Below, piece by piece: positions 43,749 to 54,704 of a stretch of DNA of 64,000 nt (positions are counted from its first letter, which is position 1; each line of letters begins with the position of its first letter). The position numbers and the translations under genes were made by a program. Below the pieces are notes generated by a model. That model was not told the DNA's origin, did not search any database, and saw only the letters and a list, made by a program, of their open reading frames with translations. This DNA comes from Lumbricus terrestris (taxonomy: Eukaryota > Annelida > Clitellata > Crassiclitellata > Lumbricidae), in the NCBI GenBank assembly GCA_949752735.1, contig OX457037.1, positions 70,153,829-70,217,828 of the forward strand, given 5' to 3'.

Positions 43749-44071
43749 CCCCCGGACATTATCCCCTTCGGACAAAAGTCCCCCCCATTTTGGGTAGGAC
43801 ATTAGCCCCCTGGACAAAACCTCCCCTTTATGTGCAAATAGTAGAGTAGTGCCGTAACTGATGACTTGCCACTAGCAATCACATGCAAACCAAAGTTCTT
43901 GGTGTCATATAGCTCCTGATTGTGTCAGTAGGCCTATAGACTTAGATTTGAAATGAACCAATGGGAATCGTATAGGGCCTTTAAAGTCTATTTGTTTAGT
44001 GTTAAACAAAGGTTTGTTAACGTCAGTTAGGCTACGTCTCATCTTCGTAGACTTATTAGCGTCGTTTCAAT

Positions 44072-44536
44072 CAGTGGCGTAACAATAGGGTAGACTGGGT
44101 AGACAAAGTCTAGGGGCCCCCGAGTGTAGAGGCCCCAGAGGGGCCCCCGAGTTTGCAAGACTCCTAAAAAATATGTTAAATAGAATCCGTCAACCCGACA
44201 CGACGCGACGAGTCGGAGACGCCCAGCTCCAGCAGAGTTCTGAGTCTTGACTGAATGACTTCACACTATACCAAAGGACTTCAACCAAACCTTACAAAGG
44301 CGGCGGGCCATTAAGGCCAGCCTACTTAACTTCAGTCGCACATGTCATAATTGTCATTTCAGCCTTGTTAGGAACTTACAGTTTACTGTAATTTGTACTT
44401 GTATCTTGTTCATATACATCAGCATTTCAGTAAATTAATAAGTAGGCCTAATAATACATTTCTATAAGTACCGTAGGAAGAGGGCCCCACCTTCATATTT
44501 TGTCTAGGGGCCCCCGAGTTCCTAGTTACGCCACTG
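44072..44536. mobile_element. hAT-type MITE (CAGTGGCGTAAC)
   Basis: CAGTGGCGTAAC and GTTACGCCACTG are perfect 12-bp inverted ends. GTTTCAAT is duplicated at 44064-44071 and 44537-44544. GTCTAGGGGCCCCCGAG lies near both ends. It interrupts X interior sequence that continues on both sides. Confidence 0.92.
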
Positions 44537-45152
44537 GTTTCAATTCAAAATTAGATTCAATACATTAGAGAAATGAACGAATGGGAATCGTAAGCTTATA
44601 CAGTAGGTCGGCCTACTTGTTAGTGTCAGCTTTGGCTACAACGAAGGTTTGTTAAAGTGAGTTAGGAATTAAACTTTTATCCAGATTTCACACACTTTGG
44701 ACTTATAATTTTTTACATTTATGAGAGACTTTATAAAAATGAGATGTACCAAATGCCTATGTTAAATGAGTTAATCATACAGGCATAGGCGTAGGACTAG
44801 AATTCAGATTAGGATTTGTATGTAGAATTGAGGGGTATGCACAGAAGGGGAAACGTCCGGTAGGGGTGTAAATGTTCTAGTCAAAATCGTGGGGGAAACG
44901 TTCGGGGGAGGGGAAATGTCCGGGGGAAGAAATGTCCGGAAGGAATATGTCAATTAACTTAACATATTCTTACAGGATGTTAAACTAATGTGTAATGTAT
45001 AGATACTCATTTAACATAGGCCTACTGTTACATTGTGTGCATCATTTTTAGGTAATGATAGCATAGCTACCCCGGGGGGATAATGTCCGGGGGGCTTTTG
45101 TCCGGGGGGATAATGTCCGTGGGATAATGTCCAGGGGTTAATGTCCGTTCCC

Positions 45153-45420
45153 CGGCTGTAGGCACATGCAAAGTACTAAAGTAGGCAGTAATGTTGCCTG
45201 GACGTCATATTTCTAGAGGTCGCCAACTTTTCTAGAGACGCCATAAATTTGTTTTAACAATTTTATGTTTTCAATTTCTTAAGCCATGGCCCAAAAATTA
45301 ACATTATTGAGACTTCAGTGAAGGACTACTAATAAAATTATAAAAATACCTATTTTTTATTTTGGCGTGTTAGTCACTGAACCAAAATGCCTGTCGAAAT
45401 AACCGATCCTCCCATGGTGA
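45153..45420. other. No recognisable feature
   Basis: AT-rich sequence without coding or repeat similarity. Confidence 0.35.
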
Positions 45421-46060
45421 AGATGTTGGTGATGTTGGCGTTGTTGTTGTTGATGATGATGATAATGACGATGATGATGATGATGATGATGATAATGATG
45501 AAGCCTGGAACAATGGTTGACCTGCATAGGAGAAATATAGAAATAATTGTGACATATATAAAGACAATGCACTTACACAAAAGTAGCGGCAGTAGTGGTT
45601 TTTCTGAATGGCGAAAGTGGTTATTAGTAGAATGGAGGGCGTGGTTGCTGGTTGAGTCTCGTAAGTGGTAGTTGGTGGAGTGTTACTATGGGTAGTTGTA
45701 GTGGTAGTCGGCTAAGTCGTGTAAGGGTAGTCGATTGAGTGGTCGCAGTGGTTGAGTGGTTGCAGTGGTAGGTGGAGGAGGAGGAGGGAAAGAAGGTGTC
45801 AAATGAAGATGATTTTGACGACAATGAATATAATGACAACAATTATTGTGATGAAGATAATTGATGAATACGACAATGATGACGACGACGATGATTGCTT
45901 AAATGGTGATAGTTATAGTTGGTTGAGTTGCGGCGGTGTTAGTTGTTTTAGTTGTGTTAGTAGTAGTTGGTAGAATGGTGTTGGTGGATGTTGGTTAAGT
46001 TGTGCCAGTGTTTGTTGGCTGAGTGTAGTTAATGGTTGTTGATTTAGTGGTGTTAGTTGG
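45421..46060. repeat. Imperfect GAT and GTGGTTGA/GTTGG-rich low-complexity region
   Basis: GAT units (45440-45502 and 45805-45895) flank a GT/TTGAGTGG-rich stretch. All open frames here follow the repeat. Confidence 0.75.
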
Positions 46061-46230
46061 TTGAATGACATACGTGTGTCTTTGCAAAGAATCATTGTGG
46101 AGACAATCGCTTCATCATTCGAATACAATAGGCAAAAGCATGGTCCCACACACACATACGTTTGTCTTCGCAAAGAATCCTTGTGGAGACAAACGTTTCA
46201 TCATTCCAATACAGTGTGCCAAAGCATGGT
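46061..46230. repeat. CA-containing minisatellite, two units
   Basis: Two units of the array at 49925-51465: AAAGAATCMTTGTGGAGACA, TTTCATCATTCGAATACA and CAAAGCATGGT with CA repeats. They abut the X sequence starting at about 46231. Confidence 0.9.
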
Positions 46231-46965
46231 ATCACACAATAGGCCTAAGTGAAGCATAATTATGTTTATAGGCCTGCATTGCACATTGGTTTAACATTTT
46301 AAGATTATGCTAAGTTAATTGAAGATTTATTATGCATAATTATTATAAAACATTTAAAGGCATTAATTGTACGACGCGAACAACTTATTGTGTGAAGTCT
46401 CTCATAAATGTAAAAAATTATAAGTCCAAAGTTTGTGAAATCAACTAATTAACTTGTGTACGAGCAACATCAGTCGAGCTTCCATTTAGGCAAAAATTCT
46501 TTTAATTAAACCAGCTTCTGTTTATATGGCAACGATTATTTTTATGAATCCAACTTCTGAATAAATACCAACAACGCTTAACCAATCCAGCTTTCATTTA
46601 GGTAAAATTCGTTTCCTCAGTCCAGCTTATATCTAAATTGATACAATTTTTTCATCAATCCAACCTCTATTTAAAGGACAATTATGATTCATCAATCCAA
46701 ATCCACTTTAAGCAAGATCATGTTCGTCGATCCAGCTTCCATTTATGCAAAAACTATTAATTTTTGCATCAATCCGACATATATTGAGCGAAAGTTAATT
46801 TCAAAAATCCAACTTGCGTACGACCAACAGGTTATTTTGAGTTTAGAACCGCCGTTCGGAGGATTACCACTTATACGCAATATGTTCTACACCTGGGGTA
46901 TGTCCTATCTTAGGTTTTTTTGTCCGGAGTCTTTGTCCGGGGTGGTTGTATGGGGGTTAATGCCC
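46231..46965. mobile_element. Family X element with inserted GAAGCTGGATTGATGA minisatellite
   Basis: 46231-46442 is almost identical to 33170-33373 of the complete X copy (only two differences noticed). The sequence then switches to several reverse units (TTCATCAATCCAACTTCTAT-like) over 46445-46845. It ends in X-type array units (TTTTTTGTCCGGAGTC, GGGGGTTAATGCCCGTTCCTC) to about 46970. It therefore combines X ends with the core found in other families. Confidence 0.7.
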
Positions 46966-46984
46966 GTTCCTCTACCATATGTAT

Positions 46985-47535
46985 TTTTAGCTGCCTGTCA
47001 TATTTTCATTTAAGACGTATCAGAGTCAATCGTCGCTCTTGCTCTTCCTCATCTTCACTATAATACCTCAATTATTCATATGTTCTCGAATTGACTACAG
47101 CAATGCTCTCCTCATTGTACTTCCTAAAGTTCGTCTATCGCCGATTCAGTCGGTTCTCAACCAGGGCCGGGTTAAAAAATGTGGAAGTCCTGTTCGGGAA
47201 ATTTTTTGCGGATCTTCTGCCGAAAATTCTGATGACTTTCTTAGTCGTTTAGTGGGTTTTTTAAGTGTTTGGTCATCCGTAAAAAAGGCTTATACCGATT
47301 TATTTATGCCAAAATAGCTGACGACCTTTCTTTAAGTTAAGCGTTTGGTCGAAATTCGCTCACAAATATGCATTGTATAAAAATTTTGTCTGACAGAAGT
47401 TTGTTCGCAGGTGTGGGCCCCCTATAAAGTGTGAGGGCCCCTGTTCGGCCGAAGAACATCTTGAACATGCCTTAATCAGGCCCTGTTCTCAACTCAGCTG
47501 CTAGACTGATTGCCCGCCTTAATTTCCAAGTACTC
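46985..47535 (+). mobile_element. L2-type LINE fragment split by a hAT MITE
   Basis: The sequence follows 14064-14290 of the intact LINE: CATTTAAGACGTATCAGAGT, TATGTTCTCGAATTGACTAC, CCTAAAGTTCGTCTATCGCC, GATTCAGTCGGTTCTCAAC. After the inserted MITE it continues with TCAGCTGCTAGACTGATTGC and CCAAGTACTCTCGAATCTCT. It carries frame breaks, and the rest of the LINE is missing. The GAT array follows directly. Confidence 0.85.
47162..47485. mobile_element. hAT-type MITE (CAGGGCCGGGTTAA)
   Basis: Starts CAGGGCCGGGTTAA and ends CCTTAATCAGGCCCTG. TTCTCAAC is duplicated at 47154-47161 and 47486-47493, inside LINE sequence. GGGCCCC motifs lie near the right end. Confidence 0.9.
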
Positions 47536-47787
47536 TCGAATCTCTGCCTTTGATTATGGTGATGATGATGACGACGAAAATTATGATGATCATGATTGCG
47601 AATATAAAAATGATGATGATGATAAAAATGATAATGATGGGAATAATGATGCCGACAATTATGATGAGGATAATGATGCTGATGACCATTATGATTATGA
47701 TGATGGTGATGACGACGACGAGTTTGATGACGATGAGAAGGAGAAAAATGAGGCTGAAAATTTATGAAGATGATGATGATGAGGAGG

Positions 47788-47826
<39 letters not shown>

Positions 47827-47870
47827 AGTAGGAGCAGGAAGTGGAGGAGGGAAAGGATGTGTTAAATAAA

Positions 47871-47927
<57 letters not shown>

Positions 47928-48310
47928 GGTGGTGACGACGACGACGATGACGACGACGACGACGAAGAGGAAGAGAAGAAGAGGAGTAGGAGGAAAAGAA
48001 GAAGGAGGAGTGAAGGACCAGGGATGAGAATAATGTGCAAAATTATTATGATTAGAGAGAGGAAGACTAAGTGGAGTGGAAACGGAGTTGTCAAATGATG
48101 ATGATGATGAGGAGGAGGAGGACGACGACGACGACGATGATGATAATAACAATCGTGATGAAGATGGTAATGAGTATGATATTATGATAATGATGACGAC
48201 GACGACGATGATGATGATGTTGACGATCAATCTGATGACGATGATGATGAATATAATGATTATGATGATGATTACGACTACAATAATGATGAATACGAGT
48301 GTGAATATGA
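47536..48310. repeat. Long imperfect (GAT)n/(GAC)n region
   Basis: GATGAT, GACGAC, GAGGAG and GGT units run over about 775 bp. Poly-Asp, poly-Ser and poly-Met frames of up to 156 codons are repeat artefacts. Confidence 0.93.
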
Positions 48311-48895
48311 CAGGGTGGGGGCAAAAACCCAATTTTTTCCATTAAAACGCGGCTATTAATTTCAAACCTTGTACCTAGACAGAATCACCCGGTAGAGGGG
48401 TTGGCGAATCTCTTTCCACCATGGGACCAGGGTGAGGGGGAGTGAAACCCTAACTTTCGCTATAAATTTCCATTCCCTTGCCATAGTTTCACAGTTAGAC
48501 AGATTTTTAAACGGGCCACCTCGCCTCCACCCAGGACACACCAAAATTTCACGGGTGGCGTACCGGTGGAGGTGGGAGTGAAGTGGGGCGGAGGTGGTGG
48601 AAGTTGGGGATGGATTGGAGCACACACACCTTAACCCGCAGGGGCCGGATGGGGCAGGGTGGGGATGGAATGGGGCGGTGGGGGAGAAATGTTTTCAGAA
48701 AACCCAAATTTCACGAGTGGCGTACCGGTGGAGGTCGGAGTGTGGTGGGGTGGGGTGAAGGTGGGATGAGGGGTTGGAGGGGAAAATTTCACGGGGTGTT
48801 GTGGGGTGGGGGCGGGTGAGGTGTGATGTGGTGGGGCTGTGGCCGGGAGTGGGTCGAATCCGAAATTTCCCTGGCAACGCCGGGTGCTCCGGCTA
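48311..48895. other. G-rich region with a 167-bp direct repeat; possible element tail
   Basis: AAATTTCACGGGTGGCGTAC followed by CGGTGGAGGT recurs at about 48544 and 48711. The plus strand is very G-rich (GGGGTGGGG-type). It ends with CCCTGGCAACGCCGGGTGCT followed by CCGGCTAGTA, which looks like a defined terminus next to a TA repeat. I recognise no protein. The Pro/His-rich minus frames follow base composition. Confidence 0.4.
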
Positions 48896-48898
48896 GTA

Positions 48899-48900
48899 CA

Positions 48901-48942
<42 letters not shown>

Positions 48943-48945
48943 CTG
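48899..48945. repeat. (AT)n(GT)n microsatellite
   Basis: TA repeats pass into TG repeats. Confidence 0.95.
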
Positions 48946-49009
48946 TGTGCGTGGTTTCTACGCTTGTGCCATGGTTATGTTCATTCATTAATTTCTATGG
49001 GGCGCGGTC

Positions 49010-49645
49010 ATTCCTCTGGACAAATCCCCGATGTTTGATCAAAAGCATCGGTTTCGAACTTCGCACCTGAGTTTGATCAACAGTAGCAGTTTAGAACGCG
49101 ACCTACGTTCGTTGATTATTTATTGACAATAGGCTAGGTTCGTGTGTTTTATACGCATACTTATTTGTATGAATCTCTGAGCGTTTACCTCAAAGGTTCC
49201 GTTGTGAGAGTTTCAGATATAATTAGGGCCTTTATAGGCCTTGGCCTTTAAAGTGTGGCTGGACGGTCATCGACGGCGTCCATGCACATGGGCCGAGTTT
49301 GGTTTCCGCTCTTGGAGGGGCTAAATTTGTTGGGCTGAGACTCGGTCCAGAGGTTCAGAACGAGAGGCGCCGAAAAATATTTTCTCGAGCCCCAAAAAGT
49401 TGATGACTTTTTTAGTCCTCGTTCTGAAATCTGCCCGGAAAATACTACTTTTCTCGGTCAAAAGGTTTATGACTTTTCTAGTCATTCGTTAGGTTCCGCG
49501 TTCGTGAACACGTGAACCCAACCATTTTCCCCGAACAAATATCTGAGCCTGCACCTTCTTTGGGGGGGGTCTAACCCCGAGAAAAGATACCATTTACACT
49601 TAATTAATGGTCACAAGAGGCCCAGTAATATCAGATGGACGTTAT
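49010..49645. other. Repeat-derived sequence
   Basis: TTTAGAACGCGACCTACG through GAGAGTTTCAGATATAATTA (49089-49225) matches X-associated sequence at 26468-26605. Around 49385-49480, AAAAGTTGATGACTTTTTTA and GTTTATGACTTTTCTAGTCA resemble the interiors of the hAT-type MITEs at 43388 and 47162. No gene is seen. Confidence 0.4.
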
Positions 49646-49915
49646 ACCTTATACATCAGATGATGATAATATGTAAGAGACTTATAAATTATACATCAAA
49701 GTAAATGATCCAAATTCTTTGAGAAATCGTTTAAATAGACCAAAAACAACAAACAACCCATTCCATAGTGAGGACCCAAATATTTAAATGAGAACTGCTT
49801 GATTCTTAAATGAGCAAGTTCACTTCTGTATGAGTGCGAGTGCCTGGTGAAATGATCATGGATATCAGAGTCCATAGTGAAATAATGTCTAGAAGACATA
49901 GGCAATAAGTTTAAA
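49646..49915 (-). mobile_element. CR1/Jockey-like LINE C-terminal fragment
   Basis: The minus frame has DIHDHFTRHSHSYRSELAHL followed by QFSFKYLGPHYGM and, in another frame, LFKRFLKEFGS. This is the same HxTR...F..KY.GP...W motif order as the LINE at 32633-35880. It is truncated on both sides. Confidence 0.65.
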
Positions 49916-49924
49916 CTTGAGCAC

Positions 49925-51465
49925 AGTTAAAAAACGGATGGATCCTTGTGGAGACAAGCGTTTCATCATTCGAATACAGTTACTGTAGGCCAAAGCATGG
50001 TCTCACACACAGATATACGTGTGTCTTCACAAAGAATCCTTGTGGAGACAAACGTTTCATCATTCGAATGCAGTAGGCCAAAGCATGGTCACACAGCATA
50101 TAAACATATACGTGTGTCTTTACAAAGAATCCTTGTGGAGACAAGCGTTTCATCATTCGAATACAGTTACTGTAGGCCAAAGTATGTTCTCACACACACA
50201 CATACGTGTGTTTTCACAAAGAATCCTTGTGGAGACAAACGTTTCATCATTCGAAAACAGTAGGCCAAAGCATGGTCACACAGCATATAAACATATACGT
50301 GTGTCTTTACAAAGAATCCTTGTGGAGACAAACGTTTCATCATTCGAATACAGTAGGCCAAAGCATGGTCACACACACACACACACACATATACGTGTGT
50401 CTTCAAAAAGAATCCTTGTGGAGACAAACGTTTCATCATTCGAATGCAGCCAAAGCATGGTCTCACACACACACATACGTGTGTCTTCACAAAGAATCCT
50501 TGTGGAGACAAACGTTTCATCATTCGAAAAGAGTAGGCCAAAGCATGGTCACACAGCATATAAACATATACGTGTGTCTTTACAAAGAATCCTTGTGGAG
50601 ACAAACGTTCTTTCGTCCGAATACACTCGGCCAAAGCATGGTCACACACACACACACACACATACGTGTGTCTTCACAAAGAATCCTTGTGGAGACAAAC
50701 GTTTCATCATTCGAATGCAGCCAAAGCATGGTCTCACACACACACAAACGTGTGTCTTCACAAAGAATCCTTGTGGAGACAAACGTTTTATCATTCGAAT
50801 GCAGCCAAAGCATGGTCTCACACACACATACGTGTGTCTTTACAAAGAATCCTTGTGGAGACAAACGTTTCATTATTCGAATGCAGCCAAAGCATGGTCT
50901 CACACACACATACGTGTGTCTTTACAAAGAATTCTTGTGGAGACAAACGTTTCATCATTCGAATGCAGCCAAAGCATGGTCTCACACACACACAAACGTG
51001 TGTCTTTACAAAGAATCCCTGTGGAGACAAACGTTTCATAATTCGAATGCAGCCAAAGCATGGTCTCACACACACACAAACGTGTGTCTTCACAAAGAAT
51101 CCTTGTGGAGACAAACGTTTTATCATTCGAATGCAGCCAAAGCATGGTCTCACACACACACAAACGTGTGTCTTCAAAAAGAATCCTTGTGGAGACAAAC
51201 GTTTCATTATTCGAATGCAGCCAAAGCATGGTCTCACACACACACAAACGTGTGTCTTCAAAAAGAATTTTTGTGGAGACAAACGTTTTATCATTCGAAT
51301 GCAGCCAAATCATGGTCTCACACACACACATACGTGTGTCTTTACAAAGAATCCTTGTGGAGACAAACGTTTCATCATTCGAATGCAGCCCAAGCATGGT
51401 GTCACACACACACACACATATATACGTGTGTCTTTACAACGAATCCTTGTGGAGACAAGCAGCCT
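49925..51465. repeat. Minisatellite of ~84-94-bp units with embedded (CA)n
   Basis: About 18 units, each with ACAAAGAATCCTTGTGGAGA, CAAACGTTTCATCATTCGAA, (T)GCAGCCAAAGCATGGT, then CA repeats and ATACGTGTGTCTT. The early units are longer because of TAGGCCAAAGCATGGTCACA and CAGCATATAAACATATACG variants. Frames of up to 441 codons are open on both strands, but they just translate the repeat. I do not call a protein. Related units occur at 23946-24285 and 46061-46230. Confidence 0.95.
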
Positions 51466-52426
51466 CCCTGTGTCTTGTCTTTCTATCTCTCACTCTGCAT
51501 CCATCTCTCTGTCTCTGTCTGTCTTATTTAGAACAGATTCATGCTAATCATCGCAAACTCGAAATTTCTAAAGCGCCACTCGTAAGCCAAGCGCGGGGCA
51601 CCGGCTTATTCACGAGCGCTGCGTTGCGTTAGAAGGGTTGTCCGTGAGAATAGTCCGTGGTGGTCTGGGTCGAGTTACCATAGGATCAGGCTCAAATGCG
51701 TTGTGTTAGAAGGGTTGTCCGTGAGAGTAGTCCGTGGTGGTCCGGGTCGAGTTGTCAGGACAGCCGGGTCTACTAAATAAGTGAAAAAGGACCTTAGGGC
51801 CTATACCAAGTATTACAAAGAATTTTTTTAATTTATATCCTGGTTTTAGACTGGGTACGGGTATTTAAACTTGAAAATGGTTTTCTTCTCAGTAGGTTTA
51901 CTCAAGCTTTTGAATTTGGTGTGCAAGATTTATATGTCAATCAAACTCATCTTAAACTGAAACATCATCGGTATTCCGAGAGTAAAATTATTCTTGTTTG
52001 AAGATCACGAGAGTGGACGAAAAATATTTAATCTCACACTTAGAACGCCGTTTTTGAGGCACAATAATTTTCTGAAATCGTGTTATTATATCTAAACAGG
52101 CTAATAGTAATAGGGAACTCAAGTATAACATCGTAGTGTGTAGAAAACATAGATAGATCCTTGTACCCACATGCACTGCTTTCGGTAAGGTATGTTTTGG
52201 CACTATTCATGCACACACACACACAGCACACACTCCTGACTCCATAAGACATCCATATGGAGACAAGTGTGTGTGTGTGTTCGACTCAGTAATGAATATT
52301 AATTAGATGTGTGCATTTATAATATAAGTAGTTCCTTGACCCCACAGAGTTACGTGTACTTTAAGGCATGTTTTGAACTCATGAATTGTACCCACATGGA
52401 ATGTCCGCTTAAGGTAGTGTATGCGG

Positions 52427-52430
<4 letters not shown>
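51466..52430. other. No gene; a 77-bp direct repeat
   Basis: TTAGAAGGGTTGTCCGTGAG followed by AGTCCGTGGTGGTC occurs at about 51629 and 51706, a 77-bp period. The block near 51565-51625 is shared with 28038-28110. The rest is unassigned. Confidence 0.4.

Positions 52431-52460
<30 letters not shown>
52431..52460. repeat. (TG)n microsatellite
   Basis: About 29 bp of TG. Confidence 0.95.
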
Positions 52461-52689
52461 TTTGTTAGAACTGTCTAAATTGACTGCAGGTGGCTGTTCT
52501 GTGGGAGGAGGAAGGGTTAATGGAATTCAGCTGTTGATACACTTCAGTTAGAACTGTTATGTCAGCCTATTTCAGTACATTGCATCTATATTCTAGACTG
52601 ACATTGCCTTTTGCTGAGCCACTGCATACTGCTGGTAGTTCTAGCCACAGTTGATTTCTTTAGTATTCTAGGTCATATGTTGACCTGGT

Positions 52690-53920
52690 GAACTGCTCAG
52701 ATTGGGGCAGTGTTGGGTAAGTTGTCTGAAGCAGATGTTCTGATGCACAATACATCTATAGACCGATTTGAATGCCAGACTATACCTTTGTCGTTTTTGC
52801 TTAGGGCCAAAAGGTTTGCTCTATAGATGTCCTCTTCAGGGAGACCTCCTTTTAAAAGCAGATTGACAAGGTCGATTAAATGTTGCTGGAAGTTGTCATC
52901 CACTCCAAGTACCACAAGATCCTTTAGATGTTGTGGGGCAATACCATCAGGACCGCCGGCTGAATCCGCTGGAAAAGAAGAGACTGCCTTAGCGACTTCT
53001 TTCGAAACTTGTAATGCGATTAAGCGCTCAGAGTAGTCTGGATCGCACGGAGATCTCCTGTCCACTGGAGCAGGCGGGTGCTTACTCTTCAGCGCGGCCA
53101 GAGTTTCCGGTGTGTCCAGCGCTGGCTTATCCTCGCTGCAAATGAGTCGGGTGGCTGCTTTGAAGTTGCCTTCTTCAGGCATTATGTATATAGACTGCCG
53201 ACGCCATAGTTTGCAAAGCTGGCATGATCATATTTAGCTGCTTTCGGTTTATTATATGATGTAGGCTCCGGTCCATCGTGTGTAGAGTGATTCAGCTGCC
53301 TCGATTTACAATCCGCAATGCGGGACAAGATAGTCTTGTTGATGTTGCGCTTTCGTCCGCCCCTCCTTGGTTTAGCCAGTACAGTTCCCCGCAAACCAAC
53401 AGGTCAGACCACTTCTCACCACAGTTCGGTTTCCGCATGATTGCTTCAATCAGGTCCCCTAAGAGAGCAGCACAAGAAGATCTTGCAGCTTTTGGGATCC
53501 ATTTAATGAGAATTCCAGTAGAGACAGGATGAGAGAGGCTAAGTGCGATTGGTGGAACAACTTCATCCGCTGACAGCAATCGTGAGAAAGTGATCTGTCC
53601 GTTAGCGGTGGAAGATAACTGCAGGGCTTTTTTTAACGTGCAGTTGTACACAAAATGTGCAGTTCTAAACGAATTTGTGCAGTTGTATAAGCACTTCTGT
53701 ACAGTTAAAACTAGCAAAAATGATCATTGTCCTCCAATTGGAAGTAATTTACCATGGAGGATGAAAAGGAAAAGAAGGAGTTGTGCAGTTCTAAAAATTC
53801 CTTAAAAACAGCTCTGGATAACTGCGTTACCGCCATAGATTTTGTGAGGAAGTCGGTGAGTGGCTGGTCAGAGCCTTGGACACTGGGCGGAACGAGGACC
53901 GTGCCAGTGAATGGTTCAGT
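52690..53920 (-). mobile_element. Non-LTR retrotransposon fragment: N-terminal region and start of RT
   Basis: In minus orientation the order is: QITFSRLLSADEVVPPIALS and WIPKAARSSCAALLGDLIEA (53570-53440), then a frameshift into LAKPRRGGRKRNINKTILSR (about 53390), then MPEEGNFKAATRLICSEDKP, AKAVSSFPADSAGGPDGIAP and QHLKDLV, and LVNLLLKGGLPEED with LLALSKN (53182-52800). SAGGPDG..PQHL is the first RT block of a LINE type whose YMDD block is seen separately at 17578-17800. The element stops before the catalytic DD. A hAT-type MITE interrupts it at 53622-53816. Confidence 0.8.
53622..53816. mobile_element. hAT-type MITE, 195 bp
   Basis: CAGGGCTTTTTTTAA and TTAAAAACAGCTCTG are imperfect inverted ends, and GATAACTG is duplicated at 53614-53621 and 53817-53824. 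The interior repeats TGTGCAGTTCTAA and TGTGCAGTTGTA. LINE sequence resumes on the right. Confidence 0.85.
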
Positions 53921-53989
53921 CTAATGCATGCAAATTAAATGACGACCAACACCCACCAAAAAACCCTTGCTCGTTACAAGGTTTTTTAC

Positions 53990-54083
53990 TCAATATTATT
54001 ATTGTTATCATTATTATTATTATCTTCATCATCATCATCACCACCACCATCATCATCGTCATCGTCATCATCATCATCATCGT

Positions 54084-54114
<31 letters not shown>

Positions 54115-54115
54115 T
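53990..54115. repeat. (ATT)n/(ATC)n microsatellite
   Basis: ATT then ATC units over about 125 bp, just beyond the donor side of the ABCA exon at 54157 (first intron). Confidence 0.93.
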
Positions 54116-54156
54116 GCAACATGAATATTGAGACACATGAATAGATCTACGCGTAC

Positions 54157-54470
54157 CTGCTGTAATATCTACACCCAGAATAGTCGCCGCTCTATTCAAA
54201 ATTCTCGCCACGAGTGTCGTGTTTGGAGCGTAGGCGAGCCTCAGTTTCTCTGAATCAGAAGAATATCTCATCACTTCTGTCAAGTTCGTGTCAACGAAGC
54301 TGCCGGGGTCCCTTGATTCCTCCATATCGGTGTGTGTATTCATATGTGTAGCGAAGACTAAGAATAGAGAAAAGAGGATTGGCAACAGAACGATCACAAT
54401 CATCCGGATTTTCTTTCTCTTCTGAAGCAGCCAGTTCTTCCAGAGCAGCAACCAGAACTGTCTCCAGTTC
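54157..54470 (-). CDS. ABCA-family transporter, exon with TM1 and start of first extracellular loop
   Basis: Minus-strand exon of about 314 bp. It encodes NWRQFWLLLWKNWLLQKRKK, then a hydrophobic helix IVIVLLPILFSLFLVF, and after a polar loop LRLAYAPNTTLVARILNRA and GVDITA. The LLLWKN.xLQKRK signature followed by the first transmembrane helix is diagnostic of ABCA transporters, as is the later L.LAY.P. The donor is GCAG before GTACGC, with one base left over, matching the two-base start of the exon at 10911. A Met lies in frame at 54511, but an acceptor (TGTGTTACAG) ends at 54471, and upstream sequence on this strand is an ATG-rich trinucleotide array. I therefore favour an internal exon starting at 54470, with the true initiator further right. 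ABCA proteins move lipids across membranes; the subtype is unresolved. Confidence 0.85.
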
Positions 54471-54519
54471 CTGTAACACAGTTCACCATTGTCGCTTAAC
54501 AATTGGCACATGTGGACGT

Positions 54520-54613
54520 CATCATCATCATCATCGTCGTCGTCATCATCATCATCTTCATCATTATCACCATCATCATCATCATCACGATTATCATCAT
54601 CTTCATAATTATC

Positions 54614-54704
<91 letters not shown>

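Larger units (their letters stand above)
42755..45152. mobile_element. Cluster of family X elements, reverse orientation, with two hAT insertions
   Basis: Arrays lie at about 42755-42850, 43140-43175, 43345-43387, 43749-43830, 44850-44950 and 45060-45152. X interior sequence lies between them (CACATGCAAACCAAAGTTCT, GAACGAATGGGAATCGTA, ATTAGCGTCGTTTC). Two or three merged copies are present. The largest spans about 43749-45152 and is interrupted by the hAT-type MITE at 44072-44536. Another hAT-type MITE sits in an array at 43388-43748. Confidence 0.75.

Noticed and set aside
47510..48345. Poly-Asp, poly-Ser and poly-Met frames of up to 156 codons
   Set aside because: Explained by the GAT/GAC trinucleotide region. 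The same holds for 24268-24789, 31500-32028 and 54379-55000.
48362..48877. Pro/His/Ser-rich minus-strand frames
   Set aside because: They follow the very G-rich plus strand and a 167-bp direct repeat (LHRYATREI recurs). No independent sign of coding.
49925..51465. A CRISPR-like array
   Set aside because: Repeats are 84-94 bp with no unique spacers. The variable part is only CA tract length, in a eukaryotic context.
50019..51547. Long open frames (up to 441 codons) on both strands
   Set aside because: They translate an 84-94-bp minisatellite with CA tracts in several frames at once. The peptides are periodic and have no independent coding sign.
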